64,000 nt of DNA from Pseudoalteromonas xiamenensis (GTDB lineage: Bacteria > Pseudomonadota > Gammaproteobacteria > Enterobacterales > Alteromonadaceae). Shown one piece after another: positions 1-8,049 of this stretch. The notes under the pieces are model-generated. The model was not told the DNA's origin, searched no databases, and saw only the letters and a list, made by a program, of their open reading frames with translations. A program made the position numbers and the translations under genes. The DNA is taken from the NCBI RefSeq assembly GCF_042431545.1, contig NZ_JBHLYX010000031.1. One strand, given 5' to 3'. Numbering within the stretch: position 1 is the first letter of the stretch; every line of letters begins with the position of its first letter.

Positions 1-72
1 ACTCAGAAGTGAAACGCAACAGCGCCGATGATAGTGTGGCAGCTGCCATGTGAAAGTAGGACATCGCCAGGC
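1..72 (+). rRNA. rrf: 5S ribosomal RNA, 3' part
   Basis: The first 72 bases read as the 3' two thirds of a gammaproteobacterial 5S rRNA: GAAACGC, then GCCGATGATAGTGTGG, then GTGAAAGTAGG and the closing CATCGCCAGGC. The 5' part, and presumably 23S and 16S rRNA, lie outside the window. A strong terminator follows directly, so this is the last gene of an rRNA operon. The exact 3' end could be a few bases further on, within TCTTAA. Confidence 0.9.
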
Positions 73-84
73 TCTTAATTAAAT

Positions 85-116
85 AAAAAGGCCTCTTCGA
101 AAGAAGAGGCCTTTTT
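85..116 (+). terminator. rRNA operon terminator
   Basis: A 14-bp perfect stem (AAAAAGGCCTCTTC at 85-98 with GAAGAGGCCTTTTT at 103-116) closed by a GAAA loop, ending in a T run. This is a Rho-independent terminator just downstream of the 5S gene. Confidence 0.93.
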
Positions 117-136
117 ATTTATTACGTGTTTAGAGA

Positions 137-284
137 TGTCCTACGTGAAAGTAGGGTGACGAGGAATCGAAGATTGATAATCTTCTCAGTCCGAGGAACG
201 CAAGCGAAGCGCAGCCGGACCAGGAGTCCCCGACCATCGCCAGGCTGGGCGCCCCCGACTAGGCGCCCCCGACTCTTAATTAAA
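137..284 (+). repeat. decayed second copy of the 5S tail, with inserts
   Basis: Pieces of the 5S 3' end recur in order: GTGAAAGTAGG (145-155; first copy 50-60), CATCGCCAGGC (235-245; first copy 62-72) and CTCTTAATTAAA (273-284; first copy 72-83). They are split by an insert of about 79 bp (156-234) and by a 28-bp insert that contains GGCGCCCCCGACT twice (248-260 and 262-274). The longer insert holds GC-rich self-complementary stretches. It looks like a duplicated 5S distal end invaded by a small structured repeat; no full 5S gene can be read here. An ORF across this stretch is not credible. Confidence 0.6.
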
Positions 285-403
285 GAAAGCCCGATCCGAA
301 CGAGTCAGGTTGTTTTTGTGCTTTGTGCGCTCAAAAATATATCCAAAACTAATTTAAGGTTGGAATAATCCCCGTAGACTTATCACTTGGTCACGATAAA
401 AAG

Positions 404-431
404 AAAGGCCTCGTCAAACGAAGAGGCCTTT
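404..431 (+). terminator. second rRNA-distal terminator
   Basis: AAAGGCCTC (404-412) pairs with GAGGCCTTT (423-431). It resembles the first terminator at 85-116 in its GGCCTC core, as expected if the whole 5S tail plus terminator was duplicated. The T run after the stem is short (TTTG), so efficiency is uncertain. The stretch 432-563 shows no gene. Confidence 0.7.
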
Positions 432-563
432 GTACATTTCAAATACTCTGCTGACACCTTCAAACTGCGATGCCAAAACTATTCGGAGAATCAATCGCAA
501 AGGTAAATAGCCCTTCGTTTAGTTAACATGTACCGTTAAGAAACTCTTTAAGTATCGAACAGG

Positions 564-1748
564 TTAGCTTAAGTCTTTTATCGCGCTAGAAATGCCATCT
601 AAGGTCAACGGATACATACGGTCATCCATCAATTGATTCATTAGTTCAATAGAATGGTAATAGCGCCAATGTTCTTTGGGTTGAGGATTGAGCCAAGCCG
701 TTTTTTCAAAATGATTGGTGAGTCGTTTCATCCAAACGCTGCCGGCTTCTTGGTTCCAGTGTTCTACACTGCCCCCTGGATACGCGATTTCGTATGGACC
801 CATAGTTGCATCACCAACAAATATCAAGCGATAGTCTCTGCCAAAACGGTGGATTAATTGGTACGTATCTATTACTTCAGCATGGCGGCGAAGGTTATCT
901 TGCCACACATGTTCATAGACACAGTTATGAAAGTAAAAGAATTCTAAATGCTTGAATTCACTTCGTGCCGCACTGAATAGCTCTTCGCAGATGTGGATAT
1001 AATCATCCATCGAGCCACCAATATCAAACAACATGATTACGTTAACGGCATTATGTCTTTCCGGTGACATGACAACATCCAACATTCCTCCTTGCTGGGC
1101 TGTTGCGCGGATAGTCTCGTTTAGATCCAGCTCGTCACTTGCTCCACTGCGTGCAAACTTACGAAGTTTTTTTAACGCTAACTTCATTGTACGACTGCTA
1201 ATATCGCTATTGTCATCCAAATTGCGATATTGCCGTTTATCCCATACTTTTACCGCTCGACGATTGCGATTGCCGTCTTGACCAATACGAACACCTTCTG
1301 GATTAAATCCGTAAGTGCCAAACGGTGAGGTTCCACCTGTTCCAACCCACTTATTCCCGCCTGCGTGACGACTCGATTGCTCTTTAAGCCTTTCCTGCAA
1401 AGTTTTAAGCAGTTCCTCAAGCCCACCTAAAGCCTTTAGTTTCTCTTTTTCCTCTTCAGACAAATGTTTCTCAAACTCTTTCCTGAGCCACTCAGTCGGT
1501 ATTTCATGTTGTTGCAGTGCAGAAACTAAGTCTAAGTTCTCGATTCCTTGAAAATATTGAGCAAATGCTCGGTCAAATTTATCAAACTGTGTTTCGTCTT
1601 TTACTAAAATAGTACGCGCTAAATGATAGAATCCCTCTATGTCAGCGAAACATAAGCCATTTTCAAGTGCTTTCAGCAGATCTAGCCATTCACGTAGACT
1701 GACTTTTACACCATGGCGTTTTAGTGTGAAGAAGAATTTGAGTAACAT
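564..1748 (-). CDS. VWA-domain (CoxE-like) protein paired with MoxR
   Basis: A 394-residue protein of the CoxE/VWA type that normally works with a MoxR AAA+ ATPase, probably in assembling or remodelling another protein complex; the target is unknown. The N-terminal half is helical and charged. The VWA domain begins near residue 236 with VIMLFDIGGSM; the metal-site signature DxSxS reads DIGGS (residues 242-246), with Gly in place of the first Ser, which I recall as common in this subgroup. A later acidic site (VGDATM) fits the rest of the metal site. It lies one base downstream of the moxR-like gene, so the two are one operon on the reverse strand. Confidence 0.85.
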   Translation of the reverse strand: MLLKFFFTLKRHGVKVSLREWLDLLKALENGLCFADIEGFYHLARTILVKDETQFDKFDRAFAQYFQGIENLDLVSALQQHEIPTEWLRKEFEKHLSEEEKEKLKALGGLEELLKTLQERLKEQSSRHAGGNKWVGTGGTSPFGTYGFNPEGVRIGQDGNRNRRAVKVWDKRQYRNLDDNSDISSRTMKLALKKLRKFARSGASDELDLNETIRATAQQGGMLDVVMSPERHNAVNVIMLFDIGGSMDDYIHICEELFSAARSEFKHLEFFYFHNCVYEHVWQDNLRRHAEVIDTYQLIHRFGRDYRLIFVGDATMGPYEIAYPGGSVEHWNQEAGSVWMKRLTNHFEKTAWLNPQPKEHWRYYHSIELMNQLMDDRMYPLTLDGISSAIKDLS

Positions 1749-1749
1749 C

Positions 1750-2586
1750 TTATCGTTTCGCCATAAATGCGAGCTTTTCGACTAAGCTGACATCCTGCTC
1801 ATTTTTAAGCAGTGCTCCAAACAGTGGCATCAATCCTCCTTGATGTGATTTGTCCTGTAAGACCTGAGGGTCAATCTGATCGGCCATTAAAAGTTTTAAC
1901 CAATCTAGCAGTTCACTTGTACTGGGCTTTTTCTTCAGTCCTGGTATGTCTCTTAGTTTAAAGAAGACTTCTAACGCTTCTTTTACTAATCGTTGTTGGA
2001 TATTGGGATAATGAACATCAATAATTTGTTCCATTTCATCTAGAGAAGGGAAATCAATATAGTGAAAGAAACATCGGCGTAGGAACGCATCGGGTAACTC
2101 TTTTTCATTATTGGAGGTAATGATCACTATCGGGCGAATTGCCGCTTTTACTTGTTCTCCAGTTTCGTAAACATGAAATTCCATCTTGTCGAGTTCAAGC
2201 AGCAAGTCATTTGGAAACTCAATATCAGCCTTATCTATCTCATCAATTAGCAATACTGGACGTTTTTCAGCGCTAAAGGCTTGCCATAGTTTCCCTTTTT
2301 TAATGTAGTTTTTGATGTCGTGGACACGAGGGTCACCAAGCTGACTATCGCGAAGACGCGATACTGCATCATATTCGTAAAGGCCTTGTTGAGCTTTCGT
2401 GGTGGATTTTATGTGCCACTGAATTAACTCTGTTTCTAGGCTTTTTGCTAGTTCTTCCGCGAGTAAGGTTTTACCCGTACCTGGTTCGCCTTTTATAAGT
2501 AGAGGTTTTTCTAGTATAACTGCCGCATTGACGGCTTGCTGAAGAGCGGATGTTGCAATGTATGAATCCGTGCCGGTAAAAAGCAT
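1750..2586 (-). CDS. MoxR-family AAA+ ATPase
   Basis: A chaperone-like ATPase of the MoxR family, 278 residues from the chosen ATG. Walker A is GEPGTGKT (about residues 33-40), Walker B is LLIDEIDKAD, sensor 1 is ITSNNEKELPDAFLRRC with an arginine finger. The reading frame stays open upstream to 2646, but the family start is at MLFTGTDSYIATSAL and the extra 20 residues resemble nothing, so the start at 2586 is preferred. It is the first gene of a pair with the VWA protein downstream. This pairing (MoxR plus VWA) is a widespread two-gene unit whose substrate is generally not known. Confidence 0.88.
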   Translation of the reverse strand: MLFTGTDSYIATSALQQAVNAAVILEKPLLIKGEPGTGKTLLAEELAKSLETELIQWHIKSTTKAQQGLYEYDAVSRLRDSQLGDPRVHDIKNYIKKGKLWQAFSAEKRPVLLIDEIDKADIEFPNDLLLELDKMEFHVYETGEQVKAAIRPIVIITSNNEKELPDAFLRRCFFHYIDFPSLDEMEQIIDVHYPNIQQRLVKEALEVFFKLRDIPGLKKKPSTSELLDWLKLLMADQIDPQVLQDKSHQGGLMPLFGALLKNEQDVSLVEKLAFMAKR

Positions 2587-2647
2587 AATAGTCTCTGGTC
2601 TAATGAGTATGGTAAATATCTTGCCATACTCATTATGTGACCTCAAC

Positions 2648-2872
2648 TTAGTTGCTAGGACCTACATATTTGAATCGAGGAACGCGAGTACCATCTAAGT
2701 CGACTTCTTCAGTAAACATAGCAAGTGGCCTTACCCAATGGTCGAAGTCACCGTACTGAGTTTGATATACAACGAGCGATTCTTCTGTCTCTGAGTGAGT
2801 AGCAACAAAGAGTACTTTGTACATTGGACCTTTGTAATGTTGGTAAAGTCCAGGTTTGATTTGGTTTTGCAC
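2648..2872 (-). CDS. DUF1653 family protein
   Basis: A 74-residue cytoplasmic protein of the DUF1653 family. The typical pattern is visible: GLYQHYKGPMYKVLFVATHSE, then LVVYQ, then a WVRPLAMFTE block. The function is not known; a compact beta-rich fold is expected. It lies upstream of the MoxR/VWA pair on the same strand and may be co-transcribed with it. It faces away from the DUF2947-like gene; the two starts are 47 bases apart and share a promoter region. Confidence 0.8.
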   Translation of the reverse strand: MQNQIKPGLYQHYKGPMYKVLFVATHSETEESLVVYQTQYGDFDHWVRPLAMFTEEVDLDGTRVPRFKYVGPSN

Positions 2873-2919
2873 GTCCTGCTCCGTATAATAGTCAGGTGAT
2901 TTTCGAATTAGGCATAAGC

Positions 2920-3399
2920 ATGAATTATATTGCCCTAGATGAATTTAAAAAAGCCTGGGTATTTAGACATAAAGATCTTCCCATTGAAGAGCAGGATCTG
3001 GCACAGATCAAATTAATGAGCGCAGGTCGATCGGCAACGCTATGGACTACGATGGTTAGCAAAGAAAAAGATCATCCTGATTTCTTTGTCTCGTCAGAAT
3101 GGACTGGTGACAGTAAGTCTTGGCAAGAAAGCGTCAATTGGGAAGCAAAATGGGAAGCCGAAGAACCTGAACTTCCTGAAGTATTTACCACATTTTTGGG
3201 TTGGGAAGATAACACAACAGTGTATTTCTGCTTATCCAGAGAACATGTTATTGAAACACGTTTCGATGTGTTTAAACGCACTTGGCAAAACTTTATGTTT
3301 TTGGCGGATGGCAGTTTGCTGCTTGGCAAAAAGCGCGATGCGGTTATTCAGTTTTTAGCCGATGGCAGCGCGAAATTGGGTCATAGGCCAAAAGACTAA
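2920..3399 (+). CDS. DUF2947-like conserved protein
   Basis: A 159-residue soluble protein, rich in Trp and acidic residues (KSWQESVNWEAKWEAEEPELPEV split over residues 70-92). It resembles the DUF2947 family seen in Vibrio and Pseudoalteromonas, as I remember it; the function is unknown. I chose the ATG at 2920 (MNYIALDEFKKAWVF) over the in-frame GTG at 2896, because the family starts at MNYI. No signal peptide or membrane segment is seen. It is a single gene, divergent from the DUF1653 gene. Confidence 0.6.
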   Translation: MNYIALDEFKKAWVFRHKDLPIEEQDLAQIKLMSAGRSATLWTTMVSKEKDHPDFFVSSEWTGDSKSWQESVNWEAKWEAEEPELPEVFTTFLGWEDNTTVYFCLSREHVIETRFDVFKRTWQNFMFLADGSLLLGKKRDAVIQFLADGSAKLGHRPKD

Positions 3400-3469
3400 A
3401 AATCCGCCATCCTGACGTTTATTTGTCCTCCTTGGCATGCTATAACTGGCTACACATCAAGGAGGCCAC

Positions 3470-4114
3470 TTGAAGCGTGACGTAGTAACGAACCAATTAC
3501 AAACAACGATTTGGCAAAATGAAGCAGAAAGATTAGCATTCGCTGAGCTTGCCAATGTGTTTTACGCCAGAGAAATTAGCCATCTTAGTCAATTGGCCGA
3601 TTTGGCGCGTATGCAGCGTTTATTGAAAAGCCTACCGATATACGTTGAACGTGCGGCTCGCCATATCGTTCAAGGTGATATTCCCATCCAACTTGATACA
3701 CAAAATGCCTGTTGGTTAAGTCCTATTCGTAAGCAGCCAAATGCAGATCCGCTTAAAACAGAAGGCTATTTTAAACAAGCGGGCAAATTGGGCTTAGTTG
3801 TTCCCATCCTCCATAAAGATGAAGTTTATTGTCAGCTATTCATGGACAGCCTAGATCAGTTGAGCGAAAATAGCGTGCATTGCAATCAGTACGGTTGGTT
3901 TCATCTGACGGGTGAACACAAAGAGAACCCGAATTTAAGATTATTAAAACCAACACTGGCACTGATGACGGCTGCTTGTTGTGGACACCAGTGGAAATTG
4001 GGAAAGCCATCAGCCCCTAGGCTTTTAACGTTACGTGAAATGCTGCTGGCCAGTAGTATAAATTGGAAAGACGTGAAAAAAGCGAAACTGAACCTCCGTC
4101 AGCCGACGACGTAA
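3470..4114 (+). CDS. conserved protein of unknown function upstream of ftsB
   Basis: A 214-residue protein that I cannot assign to a named family. It has no signal peptide or membrane helix; the N-terminal half is helical (ELANVFYAREISHLSQLADL), the middle carries short beta-type stretches, and Trp and Cys residues cluster late (TAACCGHQWKLGKP). The start is TTG at 3470: the SD AAGGAGG (3459-3465) lies just upstream and no ATG or GTG fits the frame. The gene ends 13 bases before ftsB, so it is probably the first gene of the ftsB-ispD-ispF transcript. An extended -10 (TGCTATAAC, 3438-3446) is a possible promoter. Confidence 0.75.
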   Translation: MKRDVVTNQLQTTIWQNEAERLAFAELANVFYAREISHLSQLADLARMQRLLKSLPIYVERAARHIVQGDIPIQLDTQNACWLSPIRKQPNADPLKTEGYFKQAGKLGLVVPILHKDEVYCQLFMDSLDQLSENSVHCNQYGWFHLTGEHKENPNLRLLKPTLALMTAACCGHQWKLGKPSAPRLLTLREMLLASSINWKDVKKAKLNLRQPTT

Positions 4115-4127
4115 TTGGAGCGCATAA

Positions 4128-4409
4128 ATGCGAATGTTTCAGCTTATTCTGCTTTGTCTTGCAGGGTATATACAATATAAATTGTGGCTTGGGCATAATG
4201 GCATCCAGGATTATGTTCATATCAAACATGCCGTGGTTGAACACAAAGAAACAAATACGCAATTACAAAAACGAAATCGCTTACTCAAAGCGGACATTGA
4301 TGACCTTAAACTTGGATTGGAAGGCGTTGAAGAACGGGCTCGACATGAACTTGGCCTGATCAAAAAAGACGAGACCTTTATTCGAGTATTACCTGCAAAA
4401 CAACCATGA
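4128..4409 (+). CDS. ftsB: cell division protein FtsB
   Basis: A 93-residue bitopic inner membrane protein of the FtsQLB subcomplex, which activates septal cell wall synthesis. A single membrane helix spans about residues 3-21, followed by a coiled coil (VHIKHAVVEHKETNTQLQKRN onward) and the conserved ERARHELGLIKKDETF block. Length fits E. coli FtsB (about 103). Its stop codon overlaps the ispD start (ATGA at 4406-4409), so translation is coupled; the ftsB-ispD-ispF order is conserved in gammaproteobacteria. Confidence 0.93.
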   Translation: MRMFQLILLCLAGYIQYKLWLGHNGIQDYVHIKHAVVEHKETNTQLQKRNRLLKADIDDLKLGLEGVEERARHELGLIKKDETFIRVLPAKQP

Positions 4410-5107
4410 AAAATCGAGTTAAGATAGCCGCTGTTATACCTGCTGCCGGTGTCGGCAGTCGGATGCAGCTAGATTTCCCTAAACAATACTTAGTTATTCA
4501 AGACCAAACCATTCTCGAGCACACCGTACACAAACTCCTTGCTTTGCCATGTATCACGACAGTGGTGATAGCGATAAGTAAAGAAGATGATTACTTTTCC
4601 GATATTACGTTTACCGATAACAGAGTATGCGCTTGCTTTGGTGGTGCGTCGCGTGCGGAATCGGTGTTTAACGCGCTTAAGCATTTACGAGATGACAAGC
4701 CCGATTGGGTGTTGGTACACGATGCTGCTCGTCCATTAGTTCTGCCTGAAGATATCGCGACGCTCGTAACTCAATGCTTGGAAAAAGATGAGGGAGGTAT
4801 TCTCGCATCTAAAGTGAAAGATACGATTAAACAGGGCGATACAAAAATTGAAAAAACGGTCCCTCGAGAACAACTTTGGTCAGCTCTGACTCCACAAATG
4901 TTCAAATTTGACGAATTATTAGCGGCGTTAGAACTAGGACTTAAAGAAGCACCTCATACTATTACCGATGAAGCCTCCGCGATGGAGCGACTGAACTTGC
5001 CTGTGCAATTGGTGTCGGGACGCAGTGATAACATTAAAATTACGTCGCCTGAAGATTACGATTTGGCTTGCTATCTGCTCAATAAACAAAAAGAGAATGC
5101 ACAATGA
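4406..5107 (+). CDS. ispD: 2-C-methyl-D-erythritol 4-phosphate cytidylyltransferase
   Basis: Third step of the MEP isoprenoid pathway: CTP plus methylerythritol phosphate gives CDP-methylerythritol. The 233-residue protein has the nucleotide-binding loop VIPAAGVGSRMQLDFPKQY (residues 9-27), the GGASRAESVFNAL motif and the VLVHDAARPLV metal-site segment. It overlaps ftsB by four bases at the start and ispF by four bases at the end (ATGA at 5104), so the three are translated as a coupled unit. Confidence 0.97.
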   Translation: MKNRVKIAAVIPAAGVGSRMQLDFPKQYLVIQDQTILEHTVHKLLALPCITTVVIAISKEDDYFSDITFTDNRVCACFGGASRAESVFNALKHLRDDKPDWVLVHDAARPLVLPEDIATLVTQCLEKDEGGILASKVKDTIKQGDTKIEKTVPREQLWSALTPQMFKFDELLAALELGLKEAPHTITDEASAMERLNLPVQLVSGRSDNIKITSPEDYDLACYLLNKQKENAQ

Positions 5108-5583
5108 TAAGAATTGGACACGGCTTTGATGTACATAAATTTGGTGGGCAAGGACCGATTACGCTCGGTGGAGTCAAAATCCCATACGATCAAGGTTTTC
5201 TTGCGCACTCCGATGGCGACGTTGCTATCCACGCTCTGTGTGATGCATTACTTGGCGCACTCGCTTTAGGTGACATTGGCCTGCATTTTCCTGATACAGC
5301 CAGTGAGTATGAAAATATCGACAGTCGGATTTTACTCCGGCACGTCTTTGGTCTAGTAAAAGAAAAAGGTTATAAAATAGGTAACCTTGATGTAACGATA
5401 GTGGCGCAAGCACCTAAAATGCGCCCACACATTGATGCCATGCGCGCTAATTTAGCTGCGGATTGTGAAACGCACATCGACAATGTGAATGTAAAAGCCA
5501 CAACAACCGAAAAATTAGGGTTTGAAGGTCGTAAGGAAGGTATTTCGAGTCATGCCGTCGTGTTATTGGTGAAAGCATGTTAA
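5104..5583 (+). CDS. ispF: 2-C-methyl-D-erythritol 2,4-cyclodiphosphate synthase
   Basis: Fifth step of the MEP pathway, forming the cyclodiphosphate. The 159-residue protein carries the metal ligands in RIGHGFDVHKF (Asp9, His11) and the HSDGDVAIHALCDALLGA segment, followed by GDIGLHFPDTA; it is the usual homotrimer size. It overlaps ispD by four bases and truD by seven, so the order ispD-ispF-truD is tightly packed, as in E. coli. Confidence 0.97.
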   Translation: MIRIGHGFDVHKFGGQGPITLGGVKIPYDQGFLAHSDGDVAIHALCDALLGALALGDIGLHFPDTASEYENIDSRILLRHVFGLVKEKGYKIGNLDVTIVAQAPKMRPHIDAMRANLAADCETHIDNVNVKATTTEKLGFEGRKEGISSHAVVLLVKAC

Positions 5584-6602
5584 CGCTTAACTACCTTTAT
5601 GGGAAACCGACTGCCACGGCTGAGTTTAAGACCTTGCCGGAAGATTTTGTGGTGGATGAGGTCATGGACATTGAGTTTACCGGTGAAGGTGAACATGTGT
5701 GCCTGCAAATCATCAAACGAGGTGAAAACACCATTAGTCTTGCAAAAGCAATTGCTAAAGCGGCAGGTGTCGGCCTTCGTGATGTAAGTTATGCTGGACT
5801 CAAGGATAAACACGGTGTTTGTACTCAGTGGTTTAGCGTACCTGTCGCAATTAAAAAAGACATCGATTTTAGTTTGTTGAACAATGAACAACGGATGGTG
5901 ATACAGCAACTCAGGCATAATCGAAAGTTGCGTACGGGATGCCACAAAGGTAATCGATTTGAAATTACGTTGCGGAATGTATCTGACATTCGCGCTATTC
6001 TGGCTCGAATAAACGCGGTTAGGCAAGGTGTGCCAAATTATTTTGGTGAACAGCGTTTTGGCTTTGATGGCCACAATTTGACGATGGCAGAACGGATGTT
6101 CGATGGAGAAGTGATTCGCGATAAGAAACTCCGAGGATTGGTGATCTCTGCGGCCCGCTCGGCATTATTTAATCACGTTGTTAGTAAAAGAGTGGAAGCA
6201 CATGGGCTTGCTGTCAGTTGGCCGAGAGAGATTTTTCTTCTTGAAGGAAGTAACGCCTTTTTTGAAGAGGATTTAAGTGATGCAAATGTCGCACGATTAT
6301 TGGAAGGTGATATTCATTTATCAGCCCCCTTGTTTGGTAAAGGAGACAGAGGCATAGTAGAACAAGAACGCCACTGGCTTGAAAGCTATCAAAAATGGTG
6401 TGAAGGACTGTGTCAACTTGGATTAAAAATGGAACGTCGTGCTCTTCGCCTAGTACCGCAAAATTTTACCGTGGAATCAGTGAATGAAACGACGTTGAAG
6501 CTAGGCTTTGAGTTACCAAAAGGTACATTCGCAACAGCGGTTTTAAGAGAGCTTGCGCTCTATCAAGATGTCAGCAAAGTAATCAGCGAGGAGATTGAGT
6601 AA
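5577..6602 (+). CDS. truD: tRNA pseudouridine(13) synthase
   Basis: Makes pseudouridine at position 13 of tRNA(Glu). The 341-residue protein has the TruD active-site block SYAGLKDKHG (Asp77) and the later NYFGEQRFGF motif. The start overlaps the end of ispF by seven bases, and its TAA abuts the GTG of surE with no gap. Its length matches E. coli TruD (349). Confidence 0.95.
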   Translation: MLTLNYLYGKPTATAEFKTLPEDFVVDEVMDIEFTGEGEHVCLQIIKRGENTISLAKAIAKAAGVGLRDVSYAGLKDKHGVCTQWFSVPVAIKKDIDFSLLNNEQRMVIQQLRHNRKLRTGCHKGNRFEITLRNVSDIRAILARINAVRQGVPNYFGEQRFGFDGHNLTMAERMFDGEVIRDKKLRGLVISAARSALFNHVVSKRVEAHGLAVSWPREIFLLEGSNAFFEEDLSDANVARLLEGDIHLSAPLFGKGDRGIVEQERHWLESYQKWCEGLCQLGLKMERRALRLVPQNFTVESVNETTLKLGFELPKGTFATAVLRELALYQDVSKVISEEIE

Positions 6603-7349
6603 GTGAGAATACTACTAAGTAACGATGATGGTGTGCATGCAAAGGGGATTGCAATTTTATACCATGCTCTAAGCCAAATTGCAGAGGTTACAGTTATTGG
6701 ACCGGATAGAAACTGCAGTGGTGCAAGCAGCTCACTAACTTTACTCAATCCTCTTCGAGCAACAACCTTGGATAACGGTTTCATTTCGGTCAATGGTACG
6801 CCAACAGATTGTGTCCATTTGGGGGTAAACCAATTGATGGAAACAAAACCTGATTTAGTGGTTGCAGGCATAAACTGTGGAGCTAACTTAGGTGATGATA
6901 CGCTTTACTCGGGGACGGTTGCTGCCGCAATGGAAGGCCGTCATATGGGCTTACCTGCAATAGCGGTTTCATTGTGTTCAAAACGAGAAGCTCATTATGA
7001 AACGGCAGCTGCAGTCACAGTTGATATCATTAAACGCTTAAATGCACACCCTCTCCCTAAAGACCAAATTCTAAACCTAAATGTACCGGACATTCCGTTG
7101 TCTGAACTAAAAGGAATGAAAGTGACGCGTTTGGGTGCTCGCCACAAAGCTGAAACGATGACTAAGCGAGAAGACCCTTGGGGTCGCGAGATTTATTGGT
7201 ATGGGTCGCTTGGGAATGAAAGTGACGCCGGAGAAGGCACCGATTTTCATGCGATAAATAGCGGTTATGCGTCGATTACTCCATTGCAAATCGACATGAC
7301 AGCCCACTCTAGTATTGATGCAATGAAAACGTGGTTACAGGTGGACTAA
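6603..7349 (+). CDS. surE: 5'/3'-nucleotidase SurE
   Basis: A metal-dependent phosphatase acting on nucleoside monophosphates, linked to stationary-phase survival. The 248-residue protein starts with GTG at 6603, preceded by GAGGAGAT within the end of truD. The metal-site motif LLSNDDGVHAKG (residues 4-15), the SGASSSLT loop and VAGINCGANLGDDTLYSGTV are intact. It ends directly before the GTG of pcm; surE-pcm-nlpD-rpoS is the classic gammaproteobacterial order. Confidence 0.96.
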   Translation: MRILLSNDDGVHAKGIAILYHALSQIAEVTVIGPDRNCSGASSSLTLLNPLRATTLDNGFISVNGTPTDCVHLGVNQLMETKPDLVVAGINCGANLGDDTLYSGTVAAAMEGRHMGLPAIAVSLCSKREAHYETAAAVTVDIIKRLNAHPLPKDQILNLNVPDIPLSELKGMKVTRLGARHKAETMTKREDPWGREIYWYGSLGNESDAGEGTDFHAINSGYASITPLQIDMTAHSSIDAMKTWLQVD

Positions 7350-7991
7350 GTGCTTAGTAATTATTCTCGTAGCGCTTCGGCGTTAAAAACATTACTCCAG
7401 CAAAATGGCATTCGCCATGCGAGTGTTTTACAAGTAATAGAGCGTACGCCGAGACATTTATTTATTGATGACGTACTAAAACATAAAGCCTATGAGAATA
7501 CTGCGCTGCCAATAGGGCAAGGACAAACGATTTCGCAGCCCTACATTGTCGCGAAAATGACCGAGTTACTATTGGATGCAGGCGTGAAAGGCAAAGTACT
7601 TGAAGTAGGTACGGGGTCAGGGTATCAAACCGCTATTTTGGCACAAACCTTCGATGAAATTTGCTCTATAGAACGCATCAAGTCACTACAATGGCAGGCG
7701 AAAAGGCGTTTGCATCAACTCGACTTATACAATGTTGCAATGAAACATGGCGATGGATGGCAGGGTTGGTCGAGTAAGGCGCCATTCAATGGCATTATTG
7801 TTACCGCGGCAGCTAAAACGGTGCCAGAAGCACTTCTTGAACAACTTGCATTAAATGGTGTCATGATTGCTCCAATCGGAGAAAGTGAGCAAACGTTAAT
7901 GTTGTTTAGGAAAACAGAGCAAGGAATCCAAAGCGAACAGCTGGCCGCAGTTCGGTTTGTGCCTTTAGTCGCTGGAGAAATTGTGCTTTAA
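7350..7991 (+). CDS. pcm: protein-L-isoaspartate O-methyltransferase
   Basis: Repairs isoaspartyl residues in aged proteins using S-adenosylmethionine. The 213-residue protein has the substrate loop PIGQGQTISQPYIVAKMTELL and the SAM motif VLEVGTGSGYQTAILA (about residues 90-105). The start is GTG at 7350, abutting the surE stop codon. Its position between surE and nlpD supports the identification. Confidence 0.95.
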   Translation: MLSNYSRSASALKTLLQQNGIRHASVLQVIERTPRHLFIDDVLKHKAYENTALPIGQGQTISQPYIVAKMTELLLDAGVKGKVLEVGTGSGYQTAILAQTFDEICSIERIKSLQWQAKRRLHQLDLYNVAMKHGDGWQGWSSKAPFNGIIVTAAAKTVPEALLEQLALNGVMIAPIGESEQTLMLFRKTEQGIQSEQLAAVRFVPLVAGEIVL

Positions 7992-8049
7992 TCTTATTTT
8001 CAAGACGTTAATTAGTTAATCGATTAGGAAATAGGCCGAGGAGAGGACA

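Noticed and set aside
126..368. 80-codon forward ORF after the 5S gene
   Set aside because: It runs through the decayed 5S tail and its GC-rich insert; no SD and no protein-like composition.
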